Shown here in pieces: positions 20,901 to 32,130 of a DNA stretch of 64,000 bases; position 1 is the stretch's first letter; every line of letters starts with the position of its first letter. The notes under the pieces were generated by a model. It was not told where the DNA came from. It saw nothing but the letters and a program-made list of their open reading frames with translations, and searched no databases. A program made the translations under genes and the position numbers. The DNA lies in NCBI RefSeq assembly GCF_902686445.1, contig NC_062216.1, positions 10,871,084 through 10,935,083 of the forward strand. The letters are read 5' to 3'. The DNA comes from Sciurus carolinensis (Eukaryota > Chordata > Mammalia > Rodentia > Sciuridae).

Positions 20901-21383
20901 TCCAAACACACAGGAGATACAGCATCAGGAGCGAGCCCTGGGGTAAACGATGCACTCTGCTTCTTCAAGGATGCCCCGAACTCCCACCAGTAGATACAGA
21001 CCTGTAGTGAACTCCCCAGACTCTCTGAAGCAGAGTTCTTGAAAGGAGTCACACAAGGAAGATCTCGGCCACCTGTCCGGGGGTCTCGGAGAACTCGCCC
21101 TTCCACCCTTGCAGTCTTCCCAGGCTCACTCTGCCTGTGTCTGGGTCCCACCCCACTTTCCGACCAGCTCTAAGATCTGACGCAAGCAGCTTAACCTCTC
21201 CCAGCCTTATTTTCCCCATCTATCAAATGGAGACAAAGCTACCTGCCCTTATGGAAAGGTTGTGACAACAAAGTGGAAAACATAAATTGAAGTTCATTAA
21301 AAGTAATAAAGCAGCATCCAAAGGAAAGTCTCTCTCACCACAGTTATTACTTGCCTATTTTTCCAAAATCTTGCATGTATTCC
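20901..21383. other. Single-copy sequence with a MIR remnant
   Basis: About 21170-21310 is a sense MIR remnant (GCAGCTTAACCTCTCCCAGC, TTTTCCCCATCTATCAAATG). Nothing else recognised. Confidence 0.5.
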
Positions 21384-21821
21384 TGTTATGGTTTGGATGT
21401 GAGCTGTCTGTCAAAAGCTCACCTGTGAGACAACGCAAGAAGGTTCAGAGGATAGATAATTGGGTTATGAGAACCTTAACCCAATCAGTGAATTAATCCC
21501 CTGAGAGGGATTCACCAAGAGGTAACTGAGAGTGGGTGGGGCGAGGCTGGAGGAGGTGGGCATTGGGGACGTGCCCTTGGGGTATGTATTCTGTATCTGG
21601 TGAGTGGAGTCTCTCTCTGCTTTCAGATCATCGTGTGAGCTGCTTCCCTCCACCACAGTCTCCTGCCATCTTGTTCTGCCTCATCTCGAGCCCCAAAGAA
21701 TGGAGCTGGCTGTTTATGGGCTCTGACCTCTGACACCATGAGCCCCCAAATGAACTTTCCCTCCTCTCCAATTGTTCTGGTAGGCCTTTCAGTGGCGACA
21801 GTGAAAAAGCTGACTGAAACA
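21384..21821 (+). repeat. Solo MaLR LTR with 5-bp target duplication
   Basis: It begins TGTTATGGTTTGGATGTGAG and ends GCTGACTGAAACA, giving TG...CA ends. ATTCC flanks both sides (21379-21383 and 21822-21826). Internal blocks are GAATTAATCCCCTGAGAGGG, GACGTGCCCTTGGGGTATGT and CTTCCCTCCACCACAG. Same family as the LTR at 30647. No internal retroviral sequence is adjacent, so this is a solo LTR. Confidence 0.9.
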
Positions 21822-21826
21822 ATTCC

Positions 21827-22648
21827 CATAGTTTGTTCCTCTTGCCCATAGCTCTCTAGGGGGGAAAAGTTCTGATTTTCAGCATTTGCCAATTTCCAGG
21901 GTGTAAACATTCCCCACTGGCCAATTTCAAGCTTCTAACCAATGTCACTGGATGCTGAGTTAGGAAGAGGTGAGCACAATCCTCTAGGAGGCTCCAGCTC
22001 CTCTTCCTGATGAGAGAAATTTCCTGTTCCTTCAGATTTTGCCTGATTATTTGAATTCCTCATCAATAGCCTCTTTCTGGTTTTCTGTAACTACAGTCCT
22101 CCGCCCCTTTCTCCAGACCTCCTTCCTGGCTCTGCCAGCCCTGGCTCCTGCTCCTGTCTGTGTCCTGGCCTGCCCCAGGTCCACTGAGTGGTGTCAGAGG
22201 TGCCTATATGCTGGGCATTAGCACAAAACCCTGGCCCTGAGTCACGCCAGGCTCCAGCCTGCCTCTCAGCCCCCAGGTCTGCCAAAGTCACAGTCAAAGA
22301 ATAACAAACACAAGGAAATGGGCCCAAATTAAAACAGGAAAGGTTTTGATTGGCTGTAAGCACTTCTTGGCCTTAACCTGCCAAGGGTACTCAGGGAGGC
22401 TGTTCAATCTCTGAGTCCTGAGAAGCTTCAGGAAGAAAATAAAGTATGTTCTTCCTGCATGGCAAAACATTTACCTGCCTGAAGGAGGGGCGGCCAAAGC
22501 AGGATTTGCGTCCCTTTGAGATGTTCCAGGTTGTCATGGTACCTAGCGTCCTTGGCCTAGGGAAGATGTTAGGGTGACAGGGGTAAACGTCACAGAAAAA
22601 GAGAATTCTTGCCCTTGAAGACTTTGTAGAGTAAAATTACATCTCATT
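21827..22648. other. Single-copy intronic sequence
   Basis: No gene or clear repeat recognised. Confidence 0.4.
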
Positions 22649-22649
22649 G

Positions 22650-22812
22650 AACATTTATTGTGTGCCAAGGAGTTTACCTAAATAATCTCCGATTTTCCAG
22701 AAAAATCCTGCAGGTAGGTAATATTCCTGTCATGCCTAAGAAACAGACCTAGAGTCTTGTCCAGATCGCCCAGGTGGTAAGTGGCAGACTTTGGGCCGCC
22801 ATGCTGCCTGAC
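22650..22812 (-). mobile_element. MIR SINE, antisense
   Basis: AACATTTATTGTGTGCCAAG, then AAACAGACCTAGAGTC and CCAGGTGGTAAGTGGCAGAC match the antisense MIR order. Confidence 0.7.
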
Positions 22813-25800
22813 TCCAAAGTCCACGGTGAGTAACGTCCCAGCAGTGTAGCATGGAGGCCGCGAGGAACAGGTTTTGAGTCCAGGTCCGAATGAGTCAGCT
22901 GCGTGAGCCTTCTGCCCGACGTCAAACCTCCTTTCTCACTAATGCTAATTACAAATGCAGGCAGCTGGTGCCACGTCCTGCTACCACAGTTACGGGTTAG
23001 TGTCATGGCTCTGCTGCTAACTGGCTTTGATGCCTGGAGACGGAAGTTTCCCCAACAGTGGCTGGTAGGTTGTTGGTGGGCTTGATGTTTCCATGTGCCC
23101 ATGGCAAAATGGGAAAAATAAGGATGCTACAGAAACTCCATCACAAAGCTCAACTTGAAAGACGGTCTCATTCTAACATCACGCTGTCCACCTTTTCCTG
23201 GATCTATGGTGCTCATTCATTGATGGAAGGGTAATAACAGTTTTGGGCAATTTGGGCTGGACGTGTCTGCCACTTATCAGCTGAGGATCTGGACAAGTGA
23301 CCCCTCGGCCTCAGTTTCCTTTCTTTGGGCATAAGGCTGAATTCTTCAGAATTTTCTGTTAAGTCCGTGGCTCATGCCTTTTTAAAATGTTTACAAATTG
23401 ACAGAAGAAAGAACTGGATTCCTACTGCCGAGACCCTTTCTTAGAAGAACAACTGGCCTTGTCAGGAAGGGACCAGGCGGTCACGGCAGCCTCTTCTGCC
23501 TCCAGAGCTCGAGGGCTGCCTTTACCCCGAGACCAGCCTCCCTCCATCTACCTGCCACCTCGGAATGTCACCCCTCCATCCTGTTCTGCTCACACGCGGG
23601 ACACTCCTCAGGCCTGAGAACCCAGAAGCAAGTTCCATGGAAGGAAGCACACAGGAGACAGTCAGAGCAGCAGCCCTTGGGTCCAGCAGAAGCCAGAGTG
23701 TCACGAGAGGCAGGCTTGATTTCCACTCCGTCTGAGTCACTTCCCTTGCCATTTCCACATCAACGCGGTGGGGACACAGCCTTTCCTATTGCAGAGGCCT
23801 CCTGGGCACAGCCTCGTAACTACTTGTGAGTGGCCTTGCAGCGTCAGGGAGCCGTTCCTGTGTTTCTGGGCCAGGTTGGGGCCTGCTGGCTCCAGGCAGC
23901 GCCCCTCCCTGCCCGAGCCCTCTCAGCCTGCAGTGCCCGCAGGGTGGCGTTCTGCTGCCCAGCCTTGGAAGCAGAATGGGGTTCATCCCTCCCCTCCTCT
24001 CCAAGCAGCCCTCCCCATTACCTGGTGAAGGAAGGAGCCAGAAAGCTTGTGACTACTGCCAGCTGTAACTCAGGATGATTCTAAAAGCATTTGTTGAGAC
24101 TCTGCCACGTTTTCAGCTTCCCCCCCAGGGGCCCATTACCCAGCAGGAGTATAGTTCTGTGGCCGGCACCTGCCCACCAGGAGCAGCAGACTCAGGGCTG
24201 GCTCTCAGGAGGGCGGGAGGGAGCCATGAGAAATTACCCTCTTCTTCCTTGTTAAGGGGATCTCTGCTTCCCTCACTGGTTCAAGGTCTTTGATCCCCTC
24301 AGAGGCCCAAATTCAACTTTCCTCCTGTTCTAGACCCTTCAAAACAAAAATCACAATCCCCTTGTTCCTTATCTGGCAGTTCACGGATGGCTTTTGGCCA
24401 GCCTGCTTTTCTCCTTCCTTCCTTCCCAAATTCCTTCTCCCCTTCTCCTGTTCTCTCTCCTCCCTTCTCACACGGTCTCTCCCTATCCACCTTTCTGTCT
24501 CAGGAGTCATGCCAGAGCTTAGAAATATGAGGATAAGCAGAAGAGGGAAGAGGGTCTCTGTCTAACAGACGGACCCCTCTCACTCAGAAGAGAGGGGAAA
24601 ATGACACACGCACACACCAGCCACAGTATCACATGACGTGAGAGGACCACAGGACAGGGCTCACTACCAGGTTTGGGACCTCAGGAAAACATAAGCCAAC
24701 AAGATGAGGAAACTGAATGACCCCATGTCAGGCTGGGAAAGAGAGTAGGTGAGCGGTCACTGGGAAATGAGGCTAGAACTTGGCAACATGTTAAGAAGTT
24801 TGGGCCTCATTTGGCAGAAAAGCAGATATTCATTTAAAAATGTAAAATCTGGCAACAGATGAAGCACCAGCGAGAGGTAGGAGACGGGAGAAGCCATGAG
24901 GTTAAAGGTGGTGCAGGTTAGCCACTGGTGGCCCAGGGAAGGGAGGCCTTCATCTATAGCACGTGCCAATTTCTCTGGTGTAAATTTCTCTGGCTAATTT
25001 CGAGCTACCGGCATAATCTCACTGAAAGCAGAATTGGGAAGAATTGGGTACCGTCAGCTCATGAGGGGTGGTTAGAGCCCACCACCACCAGGACAGAGAG
25101 AGAACCCAGGGAAGAAGGGCAGACTTCAGGGTCACTGGCCTCCAGCCAGCCTCTGACCCTTGATGTCCCTCTGGTCCTCTAGTGGTGGTGTCACCAGCAC
25201 TGCAAGACAGTGAAGAATAAGAGACATGGAAGCTCCTCCTCTTAAGAGGTGCCCCTTCCTCCAAGGAGCTTGCTACTCTCCAATCTCCTAAAAGTTGTGA
25301 TTTTCAAAGCCATGCTCTTTATCATCCCTAACCCCAAACTCAACTCCCCACTTTGAATCATGCTTTCAGTTTTTGCCTCCAAACCCAGAAAAATCTCATT
25401 TCCCTCTCCAAGTGGGATTCAGAGTTGGTTGATGGGCAGGAAAATCTGGTGCTGTGATGAATCAATGCTTCGGCTGGGTCTCTGAGTTCTTCCCCATGTG
25501 CTTGAGAAGTTAAGGAGAAGGCCAGGTGACAAGCAGGAGAATCCATACCTGGTCGGATGGTTTCTTCCCAAGACTGATCGATGTCCATGTTAGCCTGGAG
25601 GACCAGCTGTTGTTCTAAATGTCCCTTGTCTACACCTTTTAACTTGATATTAAAGAGTTTGTGGTTATCAAATAAGAAGCAGCAAGATGAGGACAGGAGT
25701 GGAAGAGATTATGACTTACGCCATGAATCAAAAAGGATTCCTGACGTCTCCACAAGCTGCCAGGACATTCCCAATTTAACGAAATGCATTAGGAGATGGA

Positions 25801-26311
25801 ATAAATGTGGCCTTTTTGCAGACAAACAGCAATGAAAAGTTCTCCCTGGTTTCTAATGAGGAAGATGTGGCTTAAGCAGCCCATGAATTAATAAACAGGT
25901 TAAAGCTAACTGTAAACTCACTGTCAGTCACTGGGATGTGGCTGCCCAAAACAGAAACGTTAATGCAGTGTTGGGGTTTCTAGAAACCCCCTCAAAGAAG
26001 AATAGTAATTCCCCAGGGCTTTGCACACTTGGCCACAGCTCAGCACTGCCCACTAAGGACCCTGAAGCTTAGGAATCTGTGTTCTGGTGTGTAAATTGGA
26101 TCCTGGGCACCTGGGGAGCCTGGCAGAGGATGCAGACCCCTGAGACCAAAGGGAGAAGTGAGTCTGGGGAAGGCAGGATGGATCGCTGATTTCAAATGGC
26201 TGCAGGACTGCCATGTACAAAAAGGTGAATCTGATTTCGTCATCCAGGTCAAGGTTTAAAAGAAAATGCAACAGACAGAGGAAAGGAGGGAGGAGGATCT
26301 TTATATTTGTA
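22813..26311. other. Mostly single-copy intron
   Basis: No exon recognised. About 23262-23345 is a sense MIR core (TGCCACTTATCAGCTGAGGA, GCCTCAGTTTCCTTTCTTTG). About 26095-26170 weakly resembles a MER5-type hAT MITE. The GC-rich stretch 23398-24080 has several overlapping open frames in both directions with no domain signature, which suggests composition and not coding. Confidence 0.45.
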
Positions 26312-26600
26312 CACCGTTACCACTCAGTATCTGCAGAGAATTGATCCCAGGACCCCTGCAGATGTCAAAAGCTAAGGATGCTCTGGTCCCTTATGTAAAA
26401 TGGCACAGTACTAGCATCTCTGGATTACTTATACCTAATGTAAATGCTATGTCAATAGCATTTTGACGAATTATGACAAGGGAAGAATACTCTGTACATG
26501 TTCGGTAAAGGTGAAGGTTTATTTTTTTTTTCCAAATATTTTCAGTCCTCTGTTGGTGGGACCCATGGATGCAGAACCCTTAGACATGGAAGGCCAACTG
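26312..26600 (+). mobile_element. MER2-type Tigger MITE
   Basis: Non-autonomous Tc1/mariner (Tigger) element. GATCCCAGGACCCCTGCAGA, GCTAAGGATGCTCTGGTCCC, AATGTAAATGCTATGTCAAT, a TCTGTACATGTTCGGTAAAG block and ATGGATGCAGAACCCTTAGA, ending in AACTG. TA precedes the 5' end at 26310-26311. Confidence 0.8.
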
Positions 26601-26922
26601 AATGACATTTCCCATAATGTGTTTGTACCCTTGCTAATTTGCTGGCATCTCCCAAGGCAAATGTCCCTCCCAGTCTGAGGATGAGGAAAAGTGACCAGAC
26701 CAGGCCAGCCAACCTAGGGCCTTCTTAAGTGGCAGAGCCTGGACCAGAACTCAGATTCCCCATCTTACTTACTTCCATCTGCCTCTGGGTCAAAGAAGAG
26801 CTCAGAGGAACCTATTTTCCAGAATTCTGATTGAACCCAAACTGCTCACTATAAGCTCATCAGCCTCTAGCCAGGTTACCCTAGAAGAAATGTGGGCTTT
26901 CAACACTACCAATAGGTGTGAC
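26601..26922. other. Single-copy sequence before the ID SINE
   Basis: Weak MIR-like hints (TAAGTGGCAGAGCCTGGACC, AACTCAGATTCC at about 26730-26760, antisense). No gene recognised. Confidence 0.4.
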
Positions 26923-27052
26923 AGGGGCCTGGGGCTGTGGCTTAGTGGTACAGCACTTGCCTTGCACGTGTGAGGTACTGAGTTCGATCTTCAGTACCAC
27001 ATAAAAATAAATAAATAAGTAAAGATATCATAAAAAAATAAAAATAAAAAAT
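26923..27052 (+). mobile_element. ID-type SINE with perfect 11-bp target duplication
   Basis: GGGGCTGTGGCTTAGTGGTA (A box), GCACTTGCCTTGCACGTGTG, B box GAGTTCGATCTTC, AGTACC, then an A/T-rich AAATA-type tail. ATAGGTGTGAC is repeated exactly at 26912-26922 and 27053-27063, so both borders are certain. The head sequence differs from the copy at 11405, so it belongs to another ID subfamily. Confidence 0.94.
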
Positions 27053-27063
27053 ATAGGTGTGAC

Positions 27064-27550
27064 GATGTCGGATGCACAGAACTTTATTAAGGCATCTCAC
27101 AGGATGCATCTAATAAACAACCAAAAACCACTGGTGGTTAAAAGAAGACTCAAGTACTTTTTTTTTTTAAACTCAGAAGCTCAAACACAGGTCTGACAGC
27201 ACAGATGTCGTCCTCCTCGTCCATTACCACCGGGGAAGCCACACAGACATCCCTTGAGCAAGCATCTCCGCCCGCCAGCCTCCAATCTGCCAGGCTTTGC
27301 AAACGCAGTGTACACCAAAAACCTGCTTCATGTAAACGAACACCAAGAACAGCCAACCTGACAATTCCCCCATCTGTACACCGCAGCCATCGGCCTGCAT
27401 TTGAGCAAAAGTTGGATAAACACCAAGTTAGATGCCCTGTCAAGCAAGCAGGACACCACCTGGGGGTGAAAGTCTTGGGGAAAATGAAAAATAGATGGAA
27501 AAACCCTCCGTGACTAAAACTGCAAATGAAGAAAACACTTTAAGGAACCA
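27064..27550 (-). other. Unclassified single-copy block with a 3'-UTR-like end on the minus strand
   Basis: On the minus strand AATAAA at 27083-27088 lies about 20 nt before the block's end, preceded by GAGATGCCTT. Further upstream a 97-codon open frame (27150-27443) ends in DEEDDICAVRPVFELLSL then lysines. I do not recognise the peptide. The arrangement resembles a terminal exon or a retrocopy 3' end, but no poly-A remnant is visible because the site is occupied by the ID insertion. Confidence 0.3.
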
Positions 27551-28485
27551 CTAGAAGCTCATCAAACAAGCCAAGAGACCTAAAGACAAGTAATATTTAA
27601 AAATCTTATATTTATGGCTTGTGGTGAAACTGGTACAGTTGCCAATGAACTCAGCACTGGCTTCCTGAAGAACAGCTGAGATAAGTATAAAATAACTTAC
27701 GTGTTGACCTGATCTTCCACCCCGGGGAAAACACCCCTCAGGGTGCATGAAGATGTTCACATCTGTACCACTGATCACAGTGAAATAGGGAGAATCCAAA
27801 CAAAAGGCTCAGGGAAATTCTCAGGGGGAAAAGCTAAGCAATATCGATAATGGTAAACTATGACGAGCACATGGGGAATAGTCGTATATGAAAAGATTTA
27901 TATAAAAATGTAAAGTGACAGAGAATGGAATTTACATACTTATTATAACTACATAAAACACATCTATATTTAAAATTACATGCAATTAAGAGATCTTAAG
28001 TTCTCTTACTGTGATACTGGTTAAGTATATTTAAAAATATGTACAGTCTGTCCCCAAGGATAAAGCTGGCCCCCTTTCCTGTGCATCTGCCGCTAGAGCC
28101 TTTACTTGTGGTCTGATTTCCTGTGCTCTCCATGCAACCCAGGGTGGCCACAGAGCTAGACTAGAGAGCAATATAGCACATACAGTTGAAATGTCTGGAT
28201 CCTATCAAAAAAATTAGGCTTGGGGGTAAACAGTACAGAGCGACATCTCAGTGAAATCTGATAAGAGAGACTGAGACACAGGAGCAATCCTTGACTCGCA
28301 TAGTCCTTCAGGAGCCCAGAGTGCCTTGCAAGACCTGGAGGTTCTTTGCTACACTGTGACCCTAGGTCCCTCTCCAGCCCTCATACCCTAGCACCCACCT
28401 GTGCCCTTCTTTCACCCCTCCATGCTGACAAAGGGTTTATTTCTGAGAAATAACACAGAGCGCTTCCTTCACCCTGGGCTGGTCT
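27551..28485. other. AT-rich single-copy sequence
   Basis: No gene recognised. 27780-28030 is AT-rich and may be an old LINE remnant that I cannot classify. Confidence 0.35.
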
Positions 28486-28489
28486 AGCA

Positions 28490-28640
28490 CTTCACTGCAC
28501 CATGAGTCCATTCTTCCTAATAACAGCCCAGAAGGTGGGTCCTGTTATCCCCCGTCTCATTCACGGGGCAGCTGAGGCTGAGCAGGTAACTCCCAAGGCC
28601 ATACAGCAGGTAGAGAGCAGAAAGGTGACTCCAGCAGAGT
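28490..28640 (-). mobile_element. MIR SINE, antisense
   Basis: GTGGGTCCTGTTATCCCCCG, GGCAGCTGAGGCTGAGCAGG and CCATACAGCAGGTAGAGAGC show the antisense MIR core. Confidence 0.65.
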
Positions 28641-28987
28641 CAGACAGGTGGATGAAGAGCCTGGCAGTAACCAGAGCCCAGGCCTGTCCACCACGGAGGC
28701 CTCTCCCACAGCACGTCCAGAGAAATGCCCTCCGGGGCTCTGGATTCTAATGGGGAGGAAAGTTCCCGTGGAAACTTTGGAAGTTATTTTGAAGTTAGAA
28801 ACATAACTTCCAAGAGCACTCGGATTCCTCCCCATCCACATGCAGCGTACGCCCTGGGGGAGGGAGGCACAAGTCTCCCAGGCCCGAGAGCCATGCTGGA
28901 GCTCAGGCCTGTGCGGGTGGGGCCCAGCACCTCTATTTGTGATTTTTTTTTTCTTTTTTTTTTCTATTTGTGATTTAAAAGTTTTTT

Positions 28988-29108
28988 AAAAATTTTTTTG
29001 GCAGTCTCGGTTTGTTGCCCAGGATGACCTGAAACTCCCATGTTCAAGCAATCCTTCCTGCCTCTCACCTGGTAGGTTATCGCCATGTGCTGTGAAGCTT
29101 GGCTTTGA
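28988..29108 (-). mobile_element. B1-like (7SL-derived) SINE, antisense
   Basis: GGCAGTCTCGGTTTGTTGCC, CAGGATGACCTGAAACTCCC, AAGCAATCCTTCCTGCCTC and a CGCCATGTGCTGTGAAGCTT end follow the reverse complement of a 7SL-derived monomer. Diverged. Confidence 0.7.
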
Positions 29109-29139
29109 TTTTTAATAGTTTTTAATTAAATATTTTAAA

Positions 29140-29400
29140 CTTTTTGTGATAGTAGGGATTGAAACCAAGGGTGCTCCACCACCAGCCCTCTTTTTTTTTG
29201 CAGTGCTGGGGATTGAACCCAGAGCCTTGTGCTTACAAAGCAAAGCACTCTACCAACTGAGCTATCTCCCCAGCCCTCACCAGCCCTTTTTATTTTATAC
29301 TTTGAGACAGGGTCTCACTCAGTTGCCAAGGCTGGCCTTGAACTTGCAATGTTCCTACCTCTGTCCCCCAAGTAGCACCACCATGTCCAGTTTTTTTTTT
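29140..29400 (-). mobile_element. Composite SINE (B1-like + ID-like), antisense, split by an ID insertion
   Basis: The left part, TAGGGATTGAAACCAAGG and GTGCTCCACCACCAGCCCT, is an ID-like half. After the insertion come GACAGGGTCTCACTCAGTTG, CAAGGCTGGCCTTGAACTTG and CAAGTAGCACCACCATGTC, a B1-like half. This dimer type is characteristic of squirrel-family genomes. Confidence 0.82.
29190..29277 (-). mobile_element. ID SINE nested inside the composite SINE
   Basis: Poly-T, then GCAGTGCTGGGGATTGAACC ... CTATCTCCCCAGCCC. CACCAGCCCT flanks it at 29180-29189 and 29278-29287, so the insertion is later than the composite SINE. Confidence 0.88.
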
Positions 29401-29517
29401 TTTTTTAATTTTAAATTGAAATTGTATGTATAATGTGATACCTGGGTATACATGCACATAGTGAACTGATAATTGCGATAAAGATCGTTAACACATTCAT
29501 CTCTCCGTAAGTTACTC

Positions 29518-29549
<32 letters not shown>

Positions 29550-29553
29550 TGTA
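29518..29553 (+). repeat. (TG)n microsatellite
   Basis: TG dinucleotide run with one TA interruption. Confidence 0.95.
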
Positions 29554-30646
29554 GTGAGAACATGTCAGGTCCACTCTCAGCAAATAGCCAGTACATAACA
29601 CAGTATGATGATTCGCTGTACATTGACCTCTAGGACTTAGTTATTCTACATCACAGAACCTCTGTCTTCTTCAGAGGGTGATCCTAACACCTGTCCAGTG
29701 AGAGAGGAGCTGCTGGCCTGGTCCTTGCCTCACTGGTGAGAACTGAGTTTGAGAGATGAAGCGGTGCAGTCTCTCAGTTGGAACGGGGGTCCCCAGTTCC
29801 CTGGTGGCAGACTTTCCACTCCCAGGGTGGTGTCCAACCAAAGCTGGGTGTTGCGAGAGAGCTTCGTGGGCTACGATTTGTCAGTGCCTGTGTGTCTCTG
29901 AGCCTCTTATTTCAGAGTACAGTGGCGTTTCTATTTTAGTGTCTTCTGGTTACCCAAGCCCTTTATTGGGAAATGGGCAGAAAGAGGAAAAAAAAAAAAA
30001 AAAAAAAAACCACTGGGTTTCAATTGTGTGAACTGTGAAGCTCAGAAAATTTGGGGGAACTTTGGTCTTCTAAAACTCCAACCGTGAAAGTTCAAAGCAG
30101 AGAGTCTGGGTACAGAGCCTAGAAACCCCCCAGCACCAAGCTCTTCTCCAGCAACTTCCCCACCACCGCTCAAACTACAGCAGGAATTTTCTTTCCTGAT
30201 TAGAAAATGAAATAAAAGACAAAGGGAAAACCCAGAGGACAACCTCCTGTACACGGGCAGCAGAAAGACGACGCTGGCTCTCAAAGAGCAGTGGAAGAGA
30301 GTGATCACAGGGACCCGGAGCCGGGCATAAAAACTCAGAGCCGGGGAGAGGGCTGGGCAGGGAAGAACTGACCCTCAGAGTCGCCTGTGGACCACAGTGT
30401 GAGTAGCAAGACTGAGGAGCGGAGTGTGTGGACAGATGGCTCAGCGCTCACAACAACAACAACAACAACAAAATAGAAGCAGCACCGTGTTTTTGCCATA
30501 GTGCCATCTCACCTGGATAGAGAGCCTCATTCATAATTAAGTCATTAATAAGCAGACGGTTCAATTAAAGTAAGTCATAGTCAATTAAAGGGATATGCAC
30601 ACTCCGAATGTTACGTGCATAGTCACTGTACAAACGTCCTCCACAG
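29554..30646. other. Single-copy sequence with A-tract and (CAA)n
   Basis: A homopolymer A run at 29988-30009 has no tRNA-like or polyadenylation-signal sequence before it. A (CAA)n run is at 30449-30473. No gene recognised. Confidence 0.5.
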
Positions 30647-31114
30647 TGTTGTGGTTTAAATATGAAGTGTCCCCTAAAGACTTGTGAGTTGAGGGCTTGG
30701 ACCCCAGAGCAGTAATGTTCAGAGGGGGGATTTTTTTCTTTTTTTTGGGAAGTGACGGCACATGCGGGCTCTGATCTCATCAGTGGATTAACTCATTGAT
30801 AGCTGAATGGATGCTGGGAGGTGGTGGAGGCCGTGGGAAGCAGGATCTGGTGGAGGGAGTGGGTCCTGGGGCCTTGTCCTTGGGGACTGTATCTTGTCCC
30901 TGGCCCTTACCCTTTCTCTTCTATCTCTTGTCTGCTTCCCGGCTGCTGTGCGCTGAGTAGCCTTCCACCATGATGTTCTAGCTCCCCTCGGGCCCAAAGC
31001 AATGGAGCCAGCAACCGCAGACCGAAACTCCTGAAACTGTGAGTCGAAATAAATCCTTCTTCCTTTAAGTTGTTTTCCTCAGGTTCTTGTCACAGCAACA
31101 AAAAGCCGACAACA
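30647..31114 (+). repeat. Solo MaLR LTR, same family as 21384-21821
   Basis: It begins TGTTGTGGTTTAAATATGAA and ends AAAAAGCCGACAACA. Flanks CACAG (30642-30646) and CACAT (31115-31119) are a one-mismatch 5-bp target duplication. Internal blocks GGATTAACTCATTGATAGCT, GGGCCCAAAGCAATGGAGCC and AAATAAATCCTTCTTCCTTT. A T-rich expansion sits at about 30728-30747. Confidence 0.87.
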
Positions 31115-31119
31115 CACAT

Positions 31120-31714
31120 AGATACAACGGAGTTGTGTACTGAGAGGAAATAGAGAAATTAAAACAGGGGTAGTGGAGAGAAAAATCAAGTTTTCCCTTT
31201 CAACACTGGCTTGGTTTCAATGATGAAGAGCACTTCACCTATCTCTTTAGAGACATCTGACCCACGTCTGAAAATAATGAGGGTCCTAGGCCCTACGCCC
31301 AGCCCCCAAGCTCTTGCAGGCTGGGGACAGAGTAGTCAGAATCCTGGGTTTTATCTGTCAAAGTCATGAATCCAGCTCCCCCCACATCGGATGTAGGTTT
31401 GGTGTAACGGTCCCCAGCCTTTCTTCCTACAGCTCTCTTTCATTGAGGTTTCTGAAGAACACAGGAAGTTAGAAAAAAAAAAAAAAACCAAAAAACAGCA
31501 ACCCACTTCACAGCTCACCACAGTCTCAAGGCCAGAGAGAGAGAACAGAGCACAGAGGCTCAGGGGACAGCATGTGGGTTGCCTGCTAAGACAGACAAGG
31601 TGGGCGGAGCAAGCAGAGGAAAGTGGGGGGTGGGAGAGGGAAGGTCTACATCCAGGTGCTCAGGAGCCCCCAAAGAGAATATGTTCTATTTCTGCTGACT
31701 GAGAATTTTCTGGT

Positions 31715-31749
<35 letters not shown>

Positions 31750-32034
31750 CACACAGTGTCATGAAAGTGATAAGAGTTTACATTCTTTGGAATCACATCC
31801 AACTGACATGCCAGAAAGACACTCAGATAACGTGGGCAAGACATCACATTTGTATATCTGTCTGGAACTCAGTTTTTCTCATCTCAAAATCGAGGGGATT
31901 AGGCAAGAGAAAGAAGATTTGAGGGAGTTGTTAGGAAAGAAAAGATACAAGATACTGGGATATAGATCAGGGGGAAAATAACTAAGGCCTCCTCTCCTTA
32001 GAGTGGGGACGAGAGCTTCAAGAGGTTCCAGATC
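31120..32034. other. Single-copy sequence including a (CA)n microsatellite
   Basis: (CA)n at 31716-31756 and an A run at 31471-31486. No gene recognised. Confidence 0.5.
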
Positions 32035-32130
32035 ACTCATTTTACTTCCTTAGTTCACAGATGAGACTGAAGCTGAGACCCTAAGTGACTTCCAAAGGCA
32101 CAAAGCTGAGCACTGTGGGAACAGAGTAGG
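32035..32130 (-). mobile_element. MIR SINE remnant, antisense
   Basis: ATTTTACTTCCTTAGTTCAC, AGATGAGACTGAAGCTGAGA and CCAAAGGCACAAAGCTGAGC match antisense MIR. Confidence 0.6.

Noticed and set aside
29690..30009. Processed pseudogene ending in the A run at 29988-30009
   Set aside because: There is no polyadenylation signal at a proper distance, no recognised parent gene and no target duplication.
30421..30475. B2-like SINE head before the (CAA)n run
   Set aside because: Only a short AGATGGCTCAGCG-like match with no B box or further similarity; likely coincidence.
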